Below, piece by piece: positions 1 to 8,519 of a stretch of DNA of 64,000 bases. Made by a program: the position numbers and the translations under genes. The notes beneath the pieces are model-generated. The model did not search any database. It worked only from the letters and a program-made list of their open reading frames with translations, and was not told where the DNA came from. Position 1 is the stretch's first letter. The number at the start of each line of letters is the position of its first letter. The stretch is taken from the NCBI RefSeq assembly GCF_014201095.1, contig NZ_JACHDN010000001.1:3410001-3474000 (forward strand). The letters run 5' to 3'. This DNA is from Cellulomonas hominis (GTDB lineage Bacteria > Actinomycetota > Actinomycetes > Actinomycetales > Cellulomonadaceae).

Positions 1-1243
1 GCAGCGACACGTGGGTCTCGAGCGCGGCGGTGGACAGGGTGCCGCCGTCGCCCAGCGCGCGCAGGGCGGCGCGGACGTCCGGCTCGGGCGGGAACGCCGT
101 CGAGGCGAACCAGTCCCAGATCGCGCGGTCCTCGCGGCCCGGCAGCAGCACCGCCGTGGCTCTGCCGCCCGACGCCTCGGCCGCGCGGCCCGCGCGCCCG
201 ACCTGCTGGTAGTAGGCGATCGGGGAGGACGGCGCGCCGACGTGGACCACGAACCCGAGGTCCGGCTTGTCGAAGCCCATGCCGAGCGCGGACGTCGCGA
301 CGAGCGCCTTGACCCGGTTGGCGAGCAGGTCGGCCTCGGCGACCTCCCGCTCGGCGGGGTCGGTCTGGCCGGTGTACGTACGGACGTCGAGCCCCGCGCC
401 GCGCAGGTGCTCGGTGACCTGGTGCGCCGCGGCGATGGTCAGGCAGTAGACGATGCCGGACCCCTCGAACTCCGGGAGGTTCTGCGCGAGCCAGGCGAGC
501 TGCGCCGCGGTGTCCGGCGTCCGCACCACGGCGAGGTCGAGGCTGGACCGGTCGAGGGGGCCGCGCAGCACCAGGACGTCGTCGTGCACCGCGGTGCCGA
601 GCTGCTCGGCGACGTCGGCGGTCACCCGGGCGTTCGCGGTGGCGGTCGTCGCCAGCACCGGGATGCCGTCCGGCAGCTCGGACAGCAGCGTGCGGATGCG
701 CCGGTAGTCCGGGCGGAAGTCGTGGCCCCAGTCGGAGATGCAGTGCGCCTCGTCGATGACGACCAGCCCGGCGTCGGCGGCGAGTCGCGGGAGCACCTCG
801 TCCCGGAAGGCCGGGTGGGTCAGGCGCTCGGGGGACACCAGCAGGACGTCGACCTCCCCGTCGGCGATGCGGGCGTGCACCTCGTCCCACTCCGTGACGT
901 TCGCGGAGTTGAGCGTCGCCGCCCGCACCCCGGCGCGCTGGGCGGCGGCCACCTGGTTGCGCATGAGGGCGAGCAGGGGCGAGACCAGCACCGTCGGCCC
1001 GGCGCCCCGGGCGCGCAGCAGCGCGGTGGCCACGAAGTACACCGCGGACTTGCCCCAGCCGGTGCGCTGGACCACCAGCGCCCGGCGGTGGTCCGTGACC
1101 AGCGCGTCGATCGCGCGCCACTGGTCGTCGCGCAGTCGGGCGTCGTCGCGGCCGACCAGGCGGCGCAGCACCGCCTCGGCCTCGGCGCGCAGGTCGGTAC
1201 CGGCCGGGGTGCCGGTCGGCGTGGCGGTCGGGTTCGTCGTCAT
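1..1243 (-). CDS. recQ: RecQ-family ATP-dependent DNA helicase, truncated by the window edge (C-terminus missing)
   Basis: An SF2 DNA helicase of the RecQ type, which unwinds DNA 3' to 5' at stalled forks and during recombination. About 414 codons are present. Visible motifs: motif I RTGWGKS near residue 59, the DEAH box inside [18 protein letters not shown], motif III ATTATA, and motif [13 protein letters not shown]. The last residues seen look like the start of a winged-helix region, so an RQC or HRDC part may lie outside the window. The ATG start follows a TAGGGT hexamer by 8 bases with no Shine-Dalgarno, so the mRNA is probably leaderless. The gene diverges from hisC with about 100 bases between them. 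The family call is firm; which RecQ paralogue it is cannot be judged from this fragment. Confidence 0.9.
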   Translation of the reverse strand, partial: MTTNPTATPTGTPAGTDLRAEAEAVLRRLVGRDDARLRDDQWRAIDALVTDHRRALVVQRTGWGKSAVYFVATALLRARGAGPTVLVSPLLALMRNQVAAAQRAGVRAATLNSANVTEWDEVHARIADGEVDVLLVSPERLTHPAFRDEVLPRLAADAGLVVIDEAHCISDWGHDFRPDYRRIRTLLSELPDGIPVLATTATANARVTADVAEQLGTAVHDDVLVLRGPLDRSSLDLAVVRTPDTAAQLAWLAQNLPEFEGSGIVYCLTIAAAHQVTEHLRGAGLDVRTYTGQTDPAEREVAEADLLANRVKALVATSALGMGFDKPDLGFVVHVGAPSSPIAYYQQVGRAGRAAEASGGRATAVLLPGREDRAIWDWFASTAFPPEPDVRAALRALGDGGTLSTAALETHVSL

Positions 1244-1251
1244 CGCCCTCG

Positions 1252-1257
1252 ACCCTA
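1252..1257 (-). promoter_or_regulatory. Putative -10 element of recQ (leaderless)
   Basis: TAGGGT read on the minus strand ends 8 bases before the recQ ATG. It fits the actinobacterial TANNNT -10 pattern, and no ribosome binding site lies between it and the start. Confidence 0.5.
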
Positions 1258-1332
1258 GACGCCCCCGCCGACACCGGGCCCGTCGTCCACAGGCCCGGCG
1301 AGACGGCTCGCCAGGGGCCGGGGGCGCGCGGA

Positions 1333-1338
1333 TACGAT
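1333..1338 (+). promoter_or_regulatory. Putative -10 element of the hisC operon (leaderless)
   Basis: TACGAT lies 7 bases before the hisC GTG. With no Shine-Dalgarno in those bases, transcription would start at or next to the start codon. Confidence 0.5.
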
Positions 1339-1345
1339 CGGCCCC

Positions 1346-2479
1346 GTGACACCCCAGGAAGCCGCCACGCACCGGCCCGCGCGGCCCGCGCTGCCCGTGC
1401 GCCCCGAGCTGGCCGGCAGCGCGCCCTACGGCGCCCCGCAGCTCGCCGTGCCCAACCTGCTCAACGTCAACGAGAACCCGTACCCGCCGTCGCCGCAGGT
1501 GGTCGCCGACATCGCCGCCGCCGTGGCGCACGCCGCCGCCGGGCTGAACCGGTACCCCGACCGGGAGTTCCTCGACCTGCGCGGCGACCTCGCGGACTAC
1601 CTCGCGGTCGAGTCGGGCGTGCGCGTCGCGCCCGAGCAGGTGTGGGCGGCGAACGGGTCGAACGAGGTCATGCTGCACGTCCTGCAGGCGTTCGGCGGCC
1701 CCGGGCGCACCGCGGTGTCCTTCGCGCCGACGTACTCCATGTACCCCGAGTACGCGCGCGACACGCACACCCGCTGGGTCGCGGGCCGGCGCACCGAGGA
1801 CTTCCACGTCGACCCGGACGAGGCGCGGTTCCTGATCGCCCGCGAGCAGCCGTCGGTCGTGCTGCTCACCAGCCCGAACAACCCGACGGGCACGGCGCTC
1901 GACCTGGGCACGGTGCGGGCGGTGCTGGACGCCGCGGCGCAGGTCCCGGGCGGCTGCGTGGTCGTGGTCGACGAGGCGTACGCGGAGTTCCGCCGCGCGG
2001 GCGTCGACTCCGCCCTCACCCTGCTCGCCGACCACCCGCACCTCGCGGTGAGCCGCACCATGTCCAAGGCGTTCGGCCTGGCCGGCGCGCGGGTCGGCTA
2101 CCTGGCCGCGTCCCGGGAGCTCGTGGACGCGCTGCGCGTCGTGCGGCTGCCGTACCACCTGTCCGCCGTCACCCAGGCGGTCGCGCGGGCGGCACTCGCG
2201 CACCGGGACGAGCTCATGGCCCAGGTCGGCTCGCTGCGCGACGAGCGGGACGCCCTGGTCGTGTGGCTCCGCGAGCGGGGCCTCACGGTCGCGGAGTCGG
2301 ACGCGAACTTCGTGCTGTTCGGCCTGTTCGAGGACCGGCACGCGGTCTGGCAGGGGCTGCTGGACCGCGGCGTGCTGATCCGCGAGGTCGGTCCGGAAGG
2401 ATGGCTGCGGGTGTCGGTCGGCACCCCGCAGGAGACCGCGGCGTTCCGCGCCGCGCTTCAGGAGGTGGTGGGGCTGTGA
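1346..2479 (+). CDS. hisC: Histidinol-phosphate aminotransferase
   Basis: PLP-dependent class II aminotransferase that converts imidazole acetol-phosphate and glutamate to histidinol phosphate. The protein is 377 residues, usual for actinobacterial HisC. The Schiff-base lysine is K241 in [24 protein letters not shown] and [10 protein letters not shown] are the PLP-ring and phosphate-site motifs. The N-terminus contains [12 protein letters not shown], the substrate-arm signature. The GTG start has no ribosome site but follows a -10-like hexamer by 7 bases. It is the first gene of the operon and overlaps hisB by 4 bases. hisD, commonly the gene just upstream, is absent here; recQ occupies that place on the other strand. 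Confidence 0.96.
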   Translation: MTPQEAATHRPARPALPVRPELAGSAPYGAPQLAVPNLLNVNENPYPPSPQVVADIAAAVAHAAAGLNRYPDREFLDLRGDLADYLAVESGVRVAPEQVWAANGSNEVMLHVLQAFGGPGRTAVSFAPTYSMYPEYARDTHTRWVAGRRTEDFHVDPDEARFLIAREQPSVVLLTSPNNPTGTALDLGTVRAVLDAAAQVPGGCVVVVDEAYAEFRRAGVDSALTLLADHPHLAVSRTMSKAFGLAGARVGYLAASRELVDALRVVRLPYHLSAVTQAVARAALAHRDELMAQVGSLRDERDALVVWLRERGLTVAESDANFVLFGLFEDRHAVWQGLLDRGVLIREVGPEGWLRVSVGTPQETAAFRAALQEVVGL

Positions 2480-3090
2480 GCAGCACGACCGGCGGGCGCA
2501 CCGCGCGGATCGAGCGCACGACGAGCGAGTCCAGCGTGGTCGTCGAGGTGGACCTCGACGGCACCGGGCGCACGGACATCAGCACGACCGTGCCGTTCTA
2601 CGACCACATGCTCACGGCCCTGGGCAAGCACTCGCTCATCGACCTCACCGTGCAGGCCACGGGCGACACCGACATCGACGCGCACCACACCGTCGAGGAC
2701 GTCGCGATCTGCCTGGGCGAGGCGCTGCGGGCGGCGCTGGGGGACAAGCGCGGCATCGCGCGGTTCGGCGACGCGACCGTGCCGCTGGACGAGGCGCTGG
2801 CGCAGGCCGTCGTCGACGTGTCGGGCCGCCCGTACCTCGTGCACACCGGCGAGCCCGCGGGGCAGGAGTACCACCTCATCGGCGGGCACTTCACCGGCTC
2901 GCTGACCCGGCACGTGCTGGAGTCGATCGCGCACCACGCCGCGTTCGGCATGCACGTGCGGGTGCTGGCCGGCCGCGACCCGCACCACGTCGTGGAGGCG
3001 CAGTTCAAGGCGCTGGCCCGCGCGCTGCGCGCCGCCGTGGCGCTGGACCCGCGCGTCGAGGGCATCCCGAGCACGAAGGGTGCGCTGTGA
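2476..3090 (+). CDS. hisB: Imidazoleglycerol-phosphate dehydratase
   Basis: Dehydrates imidazole glycerol phosphate to imidazole acetol phosphate, the step before HisC. The 204-residue protein is the single-domain dehydratase form without the histidinol phosphatase domain of the enterobacterial fusion. The manganese-binding His-rich motifs are present: [21 protein letters not shown] and [18 protein letters not shown]. The GTG start sits inside the GTGA overlap with hisC, so translation is coupled. The gene overlaps the following unknown gene in the same way. A separate histidinol phosphatase must be encoded elsewhere. Confidence 0.97.
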   Translation: MSSTTGGRTARIERTTSESSVVVEVDLDGTGRTDISTTVPFYDHMLTALGKHSLIDLTVQATGDTDIDAHHTVEDVAICLGEALRAALGDKRGIARFGDATVPLDEALAQAVVDVSGRPYLVHTGEPAGQEYHLIGGHFTGSLTRHVLESIAHHAAFGMHVRVLAGRDPHHVVEAQFKALARALRAAVALDPRVEGIPSTKGAL

Positions 3091-3611
3091 CCGGCACCCC
3101 GGACGACGACGACCTCGGCATCGAGATCCCGGACGACCTGTCCGGGCTCGACGCCGCGGGCTCCGCGCCGGGCGAGCCGCCGGAGCCGGTCGTCGCGGTG
3201 GTCGTGACGCAGGTCGCCGGCGCGCGCCCGCTCGCCGCCGCGTGCGCGCTCGCGGGCGTGCCCGTCGACGCGGTGCCGTCACCCGTCGGCGCGCTGGCCG
3301 TGCTGCGGGACACCGCCGACGCGCAGCGGACCGCCGAGGCGGCCGGGGCCATCTCGCGGATGCTGCGCAGCTCGCCGGTCGTGCTGCTGGACCGCCGGGG
3401 CGGGCGGATCGCCGCGAGCCGCTGGTCCGCGGGCGAGCGGGAGGACGACCTGCCGCCCGGGCTCGTCCTGTCGGGTGCGCCCGAGGTGCTCGACGACGTG
3501 CTGGTCGGCGGGCGCCCCGTCGCCGAGATCGAGGGCGTCGAGTCCAGCGTCGGCATGTCCCGGTGGGCCGCGATGCGCGCCCTCGGCAGCGGGCGGCGGA
3601 AGCAGGGCTGA
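3087..3611 (+). CDS. Unknown protein encoded inside the histidine operon
   Basis: I do not recognise a family for this 174-residue protein. It has an acidic N-terminus ([16 protein letters not shown]), an alanine/valine-rich middle that reads like a small alpha/beta fold ([20 protein letters not shown]), a segment [16 protein letters not shown], and a basic C-terminus (GSGRRKQG). There is no signal peptide or membrane segment. Its GTG start overlaps the hisB stop by 4 bases, so it is translationally coupled to histidine synthesis. hisH follows after 73 bases with its own possible promoter. Base composition and codon use match the neighbours, so it is a real gene. Its position suggests a role linked to the pathway, but this is only inference. 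Confidence 0.82.
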   Translation: MTGTPDDDDLGIEIPDDLSGLDAAGSAPGEPPEPVVAVVVTQVAGARPLAAACALAGVPVDAVPSPVGALAVLRDTADAQRTAEAAGAISRMLRSSPVVLLDRRGGRIAASRWSAGEREDDLPPGLVLSGAPEVLDDVLVGGRPVAEIEGVESSVGMSRWAAMRALGSGRRKQG

Positions 3612-3672
3612 CCCGGCCGGGCCGCGGGGTCCGCGCACCGGACGCGCGACGGGCGTCGCGCCGCGGTCCCGG

Positions 3673-3678
3673 TAACCT
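3673..3678 (+). promoter_or_regulatory. Putative internal -10 element before hisH
   Basis: TAACCT stands 6 bases before the hisH GTG, with no ribosome binding site between them. It would give hisH-priA-sseB a leaderless internal transcript. Confidence 0.45.
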
Positions 3679-3684
3679 GGACCG

Positions 3685-4332
3685 GTGCCCAGCCAGCCTC
3701 GTGTCGTCGTCCTGGACTACGGATTCGGGAACGTCCGCTCGGCCGTGCGCGCCCTCGAGCGGGTCGGCGCCCAGGTCGAGCTGACGGCCGACGCGCAGCA
3801 TGCCGCCGAGGCCGACGGCCTGGTCGTGCCGGGCGTCGGGGCGTTCGCCGCGGTGATGCGCGGCCTGCGCGACGTGCGGGGCGACCAGATCGTCGACCGG
3901 CGGCTCGCCGGCGGCCGGCCGGTGCTCGGCATCTGCGTCGGCATGCAGGTGATGTTCGAGCGCGGCGACGAGCACGGGGTCGAGACCGACGGGCTGGGCG
4001 AGTGGCCCGGCGTGGTCGACCGGCTCGAGGCGGACGTCGTGCCGCACATGGGCTGGTCCACGGTCGACGCCCCGGAGGGCACGCGGCTGTTCGCCGGCAT
4101 CGAGGACGAGCGGTTCTACTTCGTGCACTCGTACGCCGCCCGGGCGTTCCCGCTGCTCGACACCGCCGACCCCGAGCGCATGGCGCCCCCGCTGGTGACC
4201 TGGTCCGCGCACGGTGGCCGGTTCGTCGCCGCCGTGGAGAACGGCCCGCTCGCCGCGACCCAGTTCCACCCGGAGAAGTCCGGCGACGCCGGCGCGCAGC
4301 TGCTGGAGAACTGGGTCGGCTCGCTCGGCTGA
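3685..4332 (+). CDS. hisH: Imidazole glycerol phosphate synthase, glutaminase subunit
   Basis: Class I glutamine amidotransferase that supplies ammonia to HisF for imidazole ring formation. The 215-residue length is typical. The triad is visible: C84 in [11 protein letters not shown], and H195 with E197 in QFHPEKSG. The N-terminus [18 protein letters not shown] is the usual HisH opening. The partner HisF is not in this window; in many actinobacteria it follows priA, whereas here an SseB-like gene occupies that place. The GTG start has an upstream TAACCT hexamer and no Shine-Dalgarno. priA follows after 44 bases. Confidence 0.96.
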   Translation: MPSQPRVVVLDYGFGNVRSAVRALERVGAQVELTADAQHAAEADGLVVPGVGAFAAVMRGLRDVRGDQIVDRRLAGGRPVLGICVGMQVMFERGDEHGVETDGLGEWPGVVDRLEADVVPHMGWSTVDAPEGTRLFAGIEDERFYFVHSYAARAFPLLDTADPERMAPPLVTWSAHGGRFVAAVENGPLAATQFHPEKSGDAGAQLLENWVGSLG

Positions 4333-4376
4333 GCGCCCCGACCCGGTCCGCACCCACCCCCCGAACGAGGAGATCC

Positions 4377-5117
4377 ATGTCCGACCGTCTGCAGCTCCTG
4401 CCCGCCGTCGACGTCGCCGACGGCCAGGCCGTCCGCCTCGTCCAGGGCGAGGCGGGCTCGGAGACCTCCTACGGCGACCCGCTGTCCGCGGCCCTCGACT
4501 GGCACGCCGGCGGCGCCGAGTGGATCCACCTGGTCGACCTGGACGCGGCCTTCGGGCGCGGTTCGAACGCCGACCTGCTCGCGGACGTCGCGCAGGTGCT
4601 GTCCGGCAAGGGCGTCAAGGTCGAGCTGTCCGGCGGGATCCGGGACGACGCGTCGCTCGCCCGCGCGCTGGGCACCGGGGCGACCCGCGTGAACCTCGGC
4701 ACCGCCGCGCTGGAGGACCCGGAGTGGACCGCACGCGTCATCGCCGAGCACGGCGACGCGATCGCCGTCGGCCTCGACGTGCGCGGCACCACGCTCGCTG
4801 CGCGCGGCTGGACCCGGGAGGGCGGCGACCTCTGGGAGGTGCTCGCCCGGCTCGACGCCGCCGGCTGCTCCCGCTACGTCCTGACCGACGTGACGAAGGA
4901 CGGCACGCTGCGCGGCCCGAACGTCGACCTGCTCCGCGAGGTGTGCTCCCGCACGGACGCGCCGGTGGTGGCGTCCGGCGGCATCTCGTCCCTCGACGAC
5001 CTCCGCGTCCTGCGGACCCTGGTGCCCGAGGGCGTCGAGGGGGCGATCGTCGGCAAGGCCCTGTACGCCGGGGCGTTCACCCTGCCCGAGGCGCTGGACG
5101 TCGCCGGGCGCCCGTGA
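4377..5117 (+). CDS. priA: Bifunctional HisA/TrpF isomerase (PriA)
   Basis: A (beta/alpha)8 phosphoribosyl isomerase. In actinobacteria it serves both histidine synthesis (ProFAR isomerisation) and, where trpF is missing, tryptophan synthesis. The 246-residue protein carries the catalytic aspartates in [15 protein letters not shown] and [15 protein letters not shown], and phosphate-binding loops [10 protein letters not shown] and [12 protein letters not shown]. The ATG start is chosen because GAGGAG lies 4 bases upstream. Dual activity is inferred from the lineage; this sequence alone cannot exclude a HisA-only enzyme. The stop overlaps the next gene by 4 bases. Confidence 0.93.
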   Translation: MSDRLQLLPAVDVADGQAVRLVQGEAGSETSYGDPLSAALDWHAGGAEWIHLVDLDAAFGRGSNADLLADVAQVLSGKGVKVELSGGIRDDASLARALGTGATRVNLGTAALEDPEWTARVIAEHGDAIAVGLDVRGTTLAARGWTREGGDLWEVLARLDAAGCSRYVLTDVTKDGTLRGPNVDLLREVCSRTDAPVVASGGISSLDDLRVLRTLVPEGVEGAIVGKALYAGAFTLPEALDVAGRP

Positions 5118-6016
5118 CCGGCCGGGAGCTCCCGCCGACCTCCGCGTTCGCGGGGGACGACGGCCGCGCCGACCCGGGCGTCGCCGCCGCGCTGGCGGGG
5201 TACGGCGACGGCACCGGCACGCTCGCCGGCGTCGTCGCGGCGCTCGCCGGGACCCGGGTGCTGGTGCCGGTGCTGGCCGAGCTCGACTCCGCGGAGACCG
5301 TCGTCGTCGGCGGGCACGCGCACACCGTCGAGAAGGAGGCGTCCGCGGGCATCGTCGCCCTGCAGGCGCCCGACGGCCGCACCGCGCTGCCCGTGTTCTC
5401 CTCCGTCGCCGCGATGTCGGCGTGGCGGTCCGACGCCCGGCCCGTGCCGACCGACGTGGTCCGCGCCGCGCTGTCCGCGGTGCAGGAGGGCTGGGAGCTG
5501 CTCGTGCTCGATCCCGGCGGCCCGGTGACCGTGCTCGTGCCGCGGCCCGCGGTGTGGGCCCTGGCGCAGCAGCAGGCGTGGCGGCCCGCGGTGGCGGACG
5601 GCGGCTCGGGCCCGGCGGTGGACGCCGAGGTGGCGGCGGCGGTGCGGGCGGCGGTGCTCGGTGCGCTCGCGCCCGCGGCCGCGCCGGAGCAGGCGGCGGC
5701 GTCCGAGCCGGCGTCGTCGGGGGAGCGCCGGACGTGGTTCCGGCGCCGGCGTCCCGCGGCGGGCGAGGCTCCGGCCGGCCGGGCGGGCGGTCCGGCGCGC
5801 GCGGTGGGCCCGGGTGGTCCGGCGGCCGCGAGCGGCCCCGTGCGCGACGTGGCCGCCGTGCCCGGCGGGCGCGCGGAGGTCGCCGTCGAGCTGGCCCTCG
5901 TGCCCGGCCTGGACCGGGCGGCGCTCGACGCGGTGCTGCGCCGGGTCGGCGCGGCGCTGGCCGCGGACGAGACGGTCACGCAGCGCGTCGACTCGGTCGA
6001 GGTCCGGCTGCGCTGA
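5114..6016 (+). CDS. SseB-like protein
   Basis: The first ~160 residues resemble the SseB N-terminal domain ([18 protein letters not shown], then [17 protein letters not shown], then [23 protein letters not shown]). This domain often follows priA in actinobacterial histidine operons. From about residue 180 to 245 it is a low-complexity Ala/Arg/Gly/Pro linker, followed by a ~55-residue C-terminal part ([20 protein letters not shown]) resembling the SseB C-terminal region. There is no signal peptide or membrane helix. The GTG start overlaps the priA stop by 4 bases. The molecular function is not established, and secretion-related roles known for the Salmonella name should not be carried over. 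It is the last gene of the operon. Confidence 0.82.
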   Translation: MTGRELPPTSAFAGDDGRADPGVAAALAGYGDGTGTLAGVVAALAGTRVLVPVLAELDSAETVVVGGHAHTVEKEASAGIVALQAPDGRTALPVFSSVAAMSAWRSDARPVPTDVVRAALSAVQEGWELLVLDPGGPVTVLVPRPAVWALAQQQAWRPAVADGGSGPAVDAEVAAAVRAAVLGALAPAAAPEQAAASEPASSGERRTWFRRRRPAAGEAPAGRAGGPARAVGPGGPAAASGPVRDVAAVPGGRAEVAVELALVPGLDRAALDAVLRRVGAALAADETVTQRVDSVEVRLR

Positions 6017-6124
6017 GCGCGCCCCGCGCCGCCCCGCACCCCGCGCGCCGCACCCCGCGCCCCGCGCGCTCCCGCAGCCGCGCCCGGCTCGCTCGCGCCG
6101 CCTCGCCCCGCGCGCCCGAGCCGC

Positions 6125-6250
6125 CGAGGTCGACGGTTGCGCCCGCCGGCCGGGGTGCGCAACCGACGACCTCGTGCGCAACCGACGACCTCGTGCGCAG
6201 CCGACGACCTCGCGCGGAACCGACGACCTCGCGCGGAACCGACGACCTCG
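6125..6250. repeat. Intergenic word array, locus 1: one inverted and five direct 18-base words
   Basis: The word GCGCAACCGACGACCTCG and close variants (GCGCAG, GCGGAAC at the 5' side) begins at 6157, 6176, 6195, 6214 and 6233, an exact 19-base period. A reverse-complement copy with one mismatch lies at 6125-6142, so a long hairpin could form. The array fills the space between two convergent genes (sseB-like and gerW-like). There are no spacers, so it is not CRISPR. It could serve as a bidirectional terminator or a protein-binding cluster; this is inference. Confidence 0.85.
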
Positions 6251-6264
6251 GCGCGCCCGCGGGC

Positions 6265-6879
6265 TCAGCGCCGCCGGCGGCGGCCGAAGGCGACGGCGAA
6301 CGACAGCGCGACGACCGCGATCGCGCCGACGGCCTGACCGCCGAGGATGACCCGGTTGAGGTCCAGCGCCGGGCGCCACGAGACCCCGTCCTCCTGCACG
6401 ACGTAGACGCCCAGCGGCTTGACGCGCGCGGCGAAGCCGGCACCCTCGGCGTCGCCGCCGCCCCGGCCGTAGGGGCGGGGGAACTGCGGGCGGTACTGGG
6501 CGAGGGCCTCCAGCCCGCGGCTCGCCTGGCCCCAGCCGGTCGTCGGGCGCCCCGCGGGCCACGGCCCGGGACCGGTGCCGTCGACGGCGAGCTCGGGGGC
6601 CGCCTCCTCCAGCGCCTCGGACGCCGGCTCGCCCGGCCCGTCCCCGCCGTCGTCGTCGCCGGACGGGCCGCCGGGTCCCTGCGCGCCGGGCTTGCGCGTG
6701 CCGAGCCGGCCCTCGCCGCTCGCGGCGCCGACGCCGTGCGAGCCGACGACCTTCGCGACGGGGATGACGAGCACGCCGTCGCGCTCGTAGGGCTCGCCGA
6801 ACACGCGGCGCGCGGAGAAGACGTCGCTCGCCGCACGGGTGAGCTCGGGCAGTCCGGCGTGGGGGTCGTCGTGGGGCAT
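6265..6879 (-). CDS. GerW/YtfJ-family protein
   Basis: The 204-residue protein has the split signature of the GerW (YtfJ) sporulation-protein family: an N-terminal block with DVFSARRVFGEPYERDG and VLVIPVAKVVGSHGVG, and a later block FAARVKPLGVYVVQEDGVSW followed by RPALDLNRVI. Between them lies a ~90-residue acidic, glycine/proline-rich insert that looks disordered. The last ~20 residues (AVGAIAVVALSFAVAFG then RRRRR) form one membrane helix with a positive end. The ATG was chosen because AGGAGGAGG stands just upstream. The family is common in non-sporulating actinobacteria, where its role is unknown. The 69 bases to the next gene's stop suggest it could be cotranscribed with the protease gene. 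Confidence 0.82.
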   Translation of the reverse strand: MPHDDPHAGLPELTRAASDVFSARRVFGEPYERDGVLVIPVAKVVGSHGVGAASGEGRLGTRKPGAQGPGGPSGDDDGGDGPGEPASEALEEAAPELAVDGTGPGPWPAGRPTTGWGQASRGLEALAQYRPQFPRPYGRGGGDAEGAGFAARVKPLGVYVVQEDGVSWRPALDLNRVILGGQAVGAIAVVALSFAVAFGRRRRR

Positions 6880-6947
6880 GGGTCCTCCTCCTGGTGGGCA
6901 CGTCCGCACCCACCGTGGCACGCCGGGACCCCGGCGCACCAGGGGCC

Positions 6948-7688
6948 TCACCCGGTGCAGGACGTGCTGGCGGTGAAGGACGACTCGTCGGCCAGCAGCT
7001 GGCGCAGGGTGCTCACCGGCACGACGAAGCTCTGGCCCGTCGAGTTCTTCGCGTACACGACGCCGACGACCCGGCCCTCGGAGTCCAGCACCGCGGAGCC
7101 GGAGCTCCCGGGCTCCACCTCGGCGTTCGTGACCAGCACCTGGCCGAGGTTCTCGTTCAGCGGGTCGGTGGTCGAGCCGATGACCTGACCGGTCGTCACG
7201 GTGAGCGCGCCGCCCTGCGGGTAGCCGACGACGGTCACCGTGTCGCCCGGGTTCGGGTCGGCCTCCGCGAGCCCGGGCGCGGACGGCAGCGCGTCGGCGG
7301 TCCGCACCACCGCGAGGTCGGCCAGCGCCGCGGTGGAGGACGCCGTGACCGCGACGTCCCGGCCGTCGTAGGTGCTGAGCTGGAGGTCGGCCGAGTCGGC
7401 GACGACGTGCCGGTTCGTGATGAGCGTCGTCTCGTCGATCGCGAAGCCGGAGCCCGTCGACAGCGAGTTGCAGCCGACGTTCCGGATCCGCACGGCCATC
7501 CGCTGCGCGGCGTCGAAGCCGTCGGGGGACAGGTTGCCGGAGGACGACGGGGTCGCGGCCGGCACCGAGGACGGGACCAGGTCGGTGGGCGCCGCGGTCG
7601 GCGGCATGGCGGGCAGCACGCCGCAGCCGGCCAGCGCGAGCGCCGGGAGCAGCACGAGCGCGGCGAGCCGCGCGGGCGTCCGCCTCAC
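6948..7688 (-). CDS. Lipoprotein trypsin-like serine protease
   Basis: A 246-residue secreted serine endopeptidase. The signal peptide ends in a lipobox (ALALAGC, Cys22), so the mature enzyme should be anchored to the outer face of the membrane by a lipid. The chymotrypsin-fold triad is H94 in TNRHVVADS, D124 in ALADLAVV and S196 in EPGSSGSAV. Residues 30-55 are a Pro/Ser/Ala linker. No PDZ domain follows, unlike HtrA/DegP. The GTG start overlaps the stop of the upstream coiled-coil gene by 4 bases, so the two are translationally coupled and may act together at the membrane. Substrate unknown. Confidence 0.9.
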   Translation of the reverse strand: MRRTPARLAALVLLPALALAGCGVLPAMPPTAAPTDLVPSSVPAATPSSSGNLSPDGFDAAQRMAVRIRNVGCNSLSTGSGFAIDETTLITNRHVVADSADLQLSTYDGRDVAVTASSTAALADLAVVRTADALPSAPGLAEADPNPGDTVTVVGYPQGGALTVTTGQVIGSTTDPLNENLGQVLVTNAEVEPGSSGSAVLDSEGRVVGVVYAKNSTGQSFVVPVSTLRQLLADESSFTASTSCTG

Positions 7689-8407
7689 CCGGTGGCCCCC
7701 GCGGCGAGCTGGCGCTGCAGCTCGGCGTTGGCGTCGGTCGCGGCCTTGCAGACGCCCTGCACGTCGCCCTTGAACCGCTCGAGGTCCGCGGGGTCGTAGG
7801 ACGCCGCGTCCTCCAGGTAGGTGATGAGCTGGTTCTGCGCGTCGATGCAGGTGGACAGGGCCGAGGCCACGTTCGCGGCGGCCTGCGAGATCCGGGCCTG
7901 GTAGTCGACGAGCTGGCGCTGCACCTCGCGGTCGTCGCCGACCTGGGCCTTCTCGTCCGCGAGCTGCGTGATCCTCTCCTGCGCGGTGGTGAGCTGCTCG
8001 TTCACGGCGGTCAGCTCGCCGACGGTGCCCTCGTGCTCGGCGCGCAGCGTCGCGAGCTCGGTGCCGATGTCCCGCGCCTGCTGCTCGATGTCCGCGGCGT
8101 ACTCCTCGTACCGGACGGTGCGGATCCACAGGTAGGTGGACAGCGCGGTCACCGCGGCGAGCAGCACCGCGAGCACGACGACGGCCCAGGTGCGGCCGCG
8201 GCGGCGGGGCGCGGGCGGCGGGGCGAGGTGCGCGTGCTCGGCGTGCGGGGTTCCCGCGGGTGCGGCGCCGGGGGACCCGGGACCGGCCGGCACGGCGGTC
8301 GTGCGGCGGGTGGCGGTGGCGCCCTCGGCGCCCTGCGGGAGCCACGACGACGGCCCGGTCGGCCGCGGCTGGCCGATCGGGTCGCCCGGCCCGGTGGCAG
8401 ACGTCAC
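7685..8407 (-). CDS. Single-pass membrane protein with periplasm-facing coiled coil
   Basis: I do not recognise a named family for this 240-residue protein. Residues 1-70 are a Pro/Ala/Gly-rich cytoplasmic stretch ending in RRRGR, residues 72-95 are one transmembrane helix (AVVVLAVLLAAVTALSTYL), and residues 100-175 form a heptad-rich coiled coil (EEYAADIEQQARDIGTELAT, then VNEQLTTAQERITQLADEK). Two cysteines in the extracytoplasmic part (STCIDAQ, GVCKAAT) could form a disulfide. It is coupled to the downstream lipoprotein protease by a 4-base overlap, so it could be its scaffold or substrate presenter; this is inference. The GTG start is preceded by a -10-like hexamer at 6 bases. Confidence 0.8.
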   Translation of the reverse strand: MTSATGPGDPIGQPRPTGPSSWLPQGAEGATATRRTTAVPAGPGSPGAAPAGTPHAEHAHLAPPPAPRRRGRTWAVVVLAVLLAAVTALSTYLWIRTVRYEEYAADIEQQARDIGTELATLRAEHEGTVGELTAVNEQLTTAQERITQLADEKAQVGDDREVQRQLVDYQARISQAAANVASALSTCIDAQNQLITYLEDAASYDPADLERFKGDVQGVCKAATDANAELQRQLAAGATG

Positions 8408-8413
8408 GGCACC

Positions 8414-8419
8414 ACCTTA
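8414..8419 (-). promoter_or_regulatory. Putative -10 element of the coiled-coil/protease operon (leaderless)
   Basis: TAAGGT on the minus strand lies 6 bases before the GTG start, with no ribosome site in between. Confidence 0.5.
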
Positions 8420-8479
8420 CGGGCGGCCGGCGCGGACGTGCCGAAGATCACCACCTGGCGGGCACCCGGGTGGCGGAAT

Positions 8480-8495
8480 CCTGTCGTCCGACAGG
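8480..8495. promoter_or_regulatory. Perfect palindrome before the MFS gene, possible operator
   Basis: CCTGTCG-TC-CGACAGG is a 7-2-7 perfect inverted repeat in the 112-base divergent space, 25 bases before the MFS start codon. Its place fits a repressor site; no linked regulator gene is present. Confidence 0.45.
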
Positions 8496-8519
8496 CGCCC
8501 GTCACGAGAGAATCCCCGG

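Noticed and set aside
6157..6250. CRISPR-like regular repeats
   Set aside because: The repeat period is 19 bases with 1-base gaps, so there are no spacers, and no cas gene is near.
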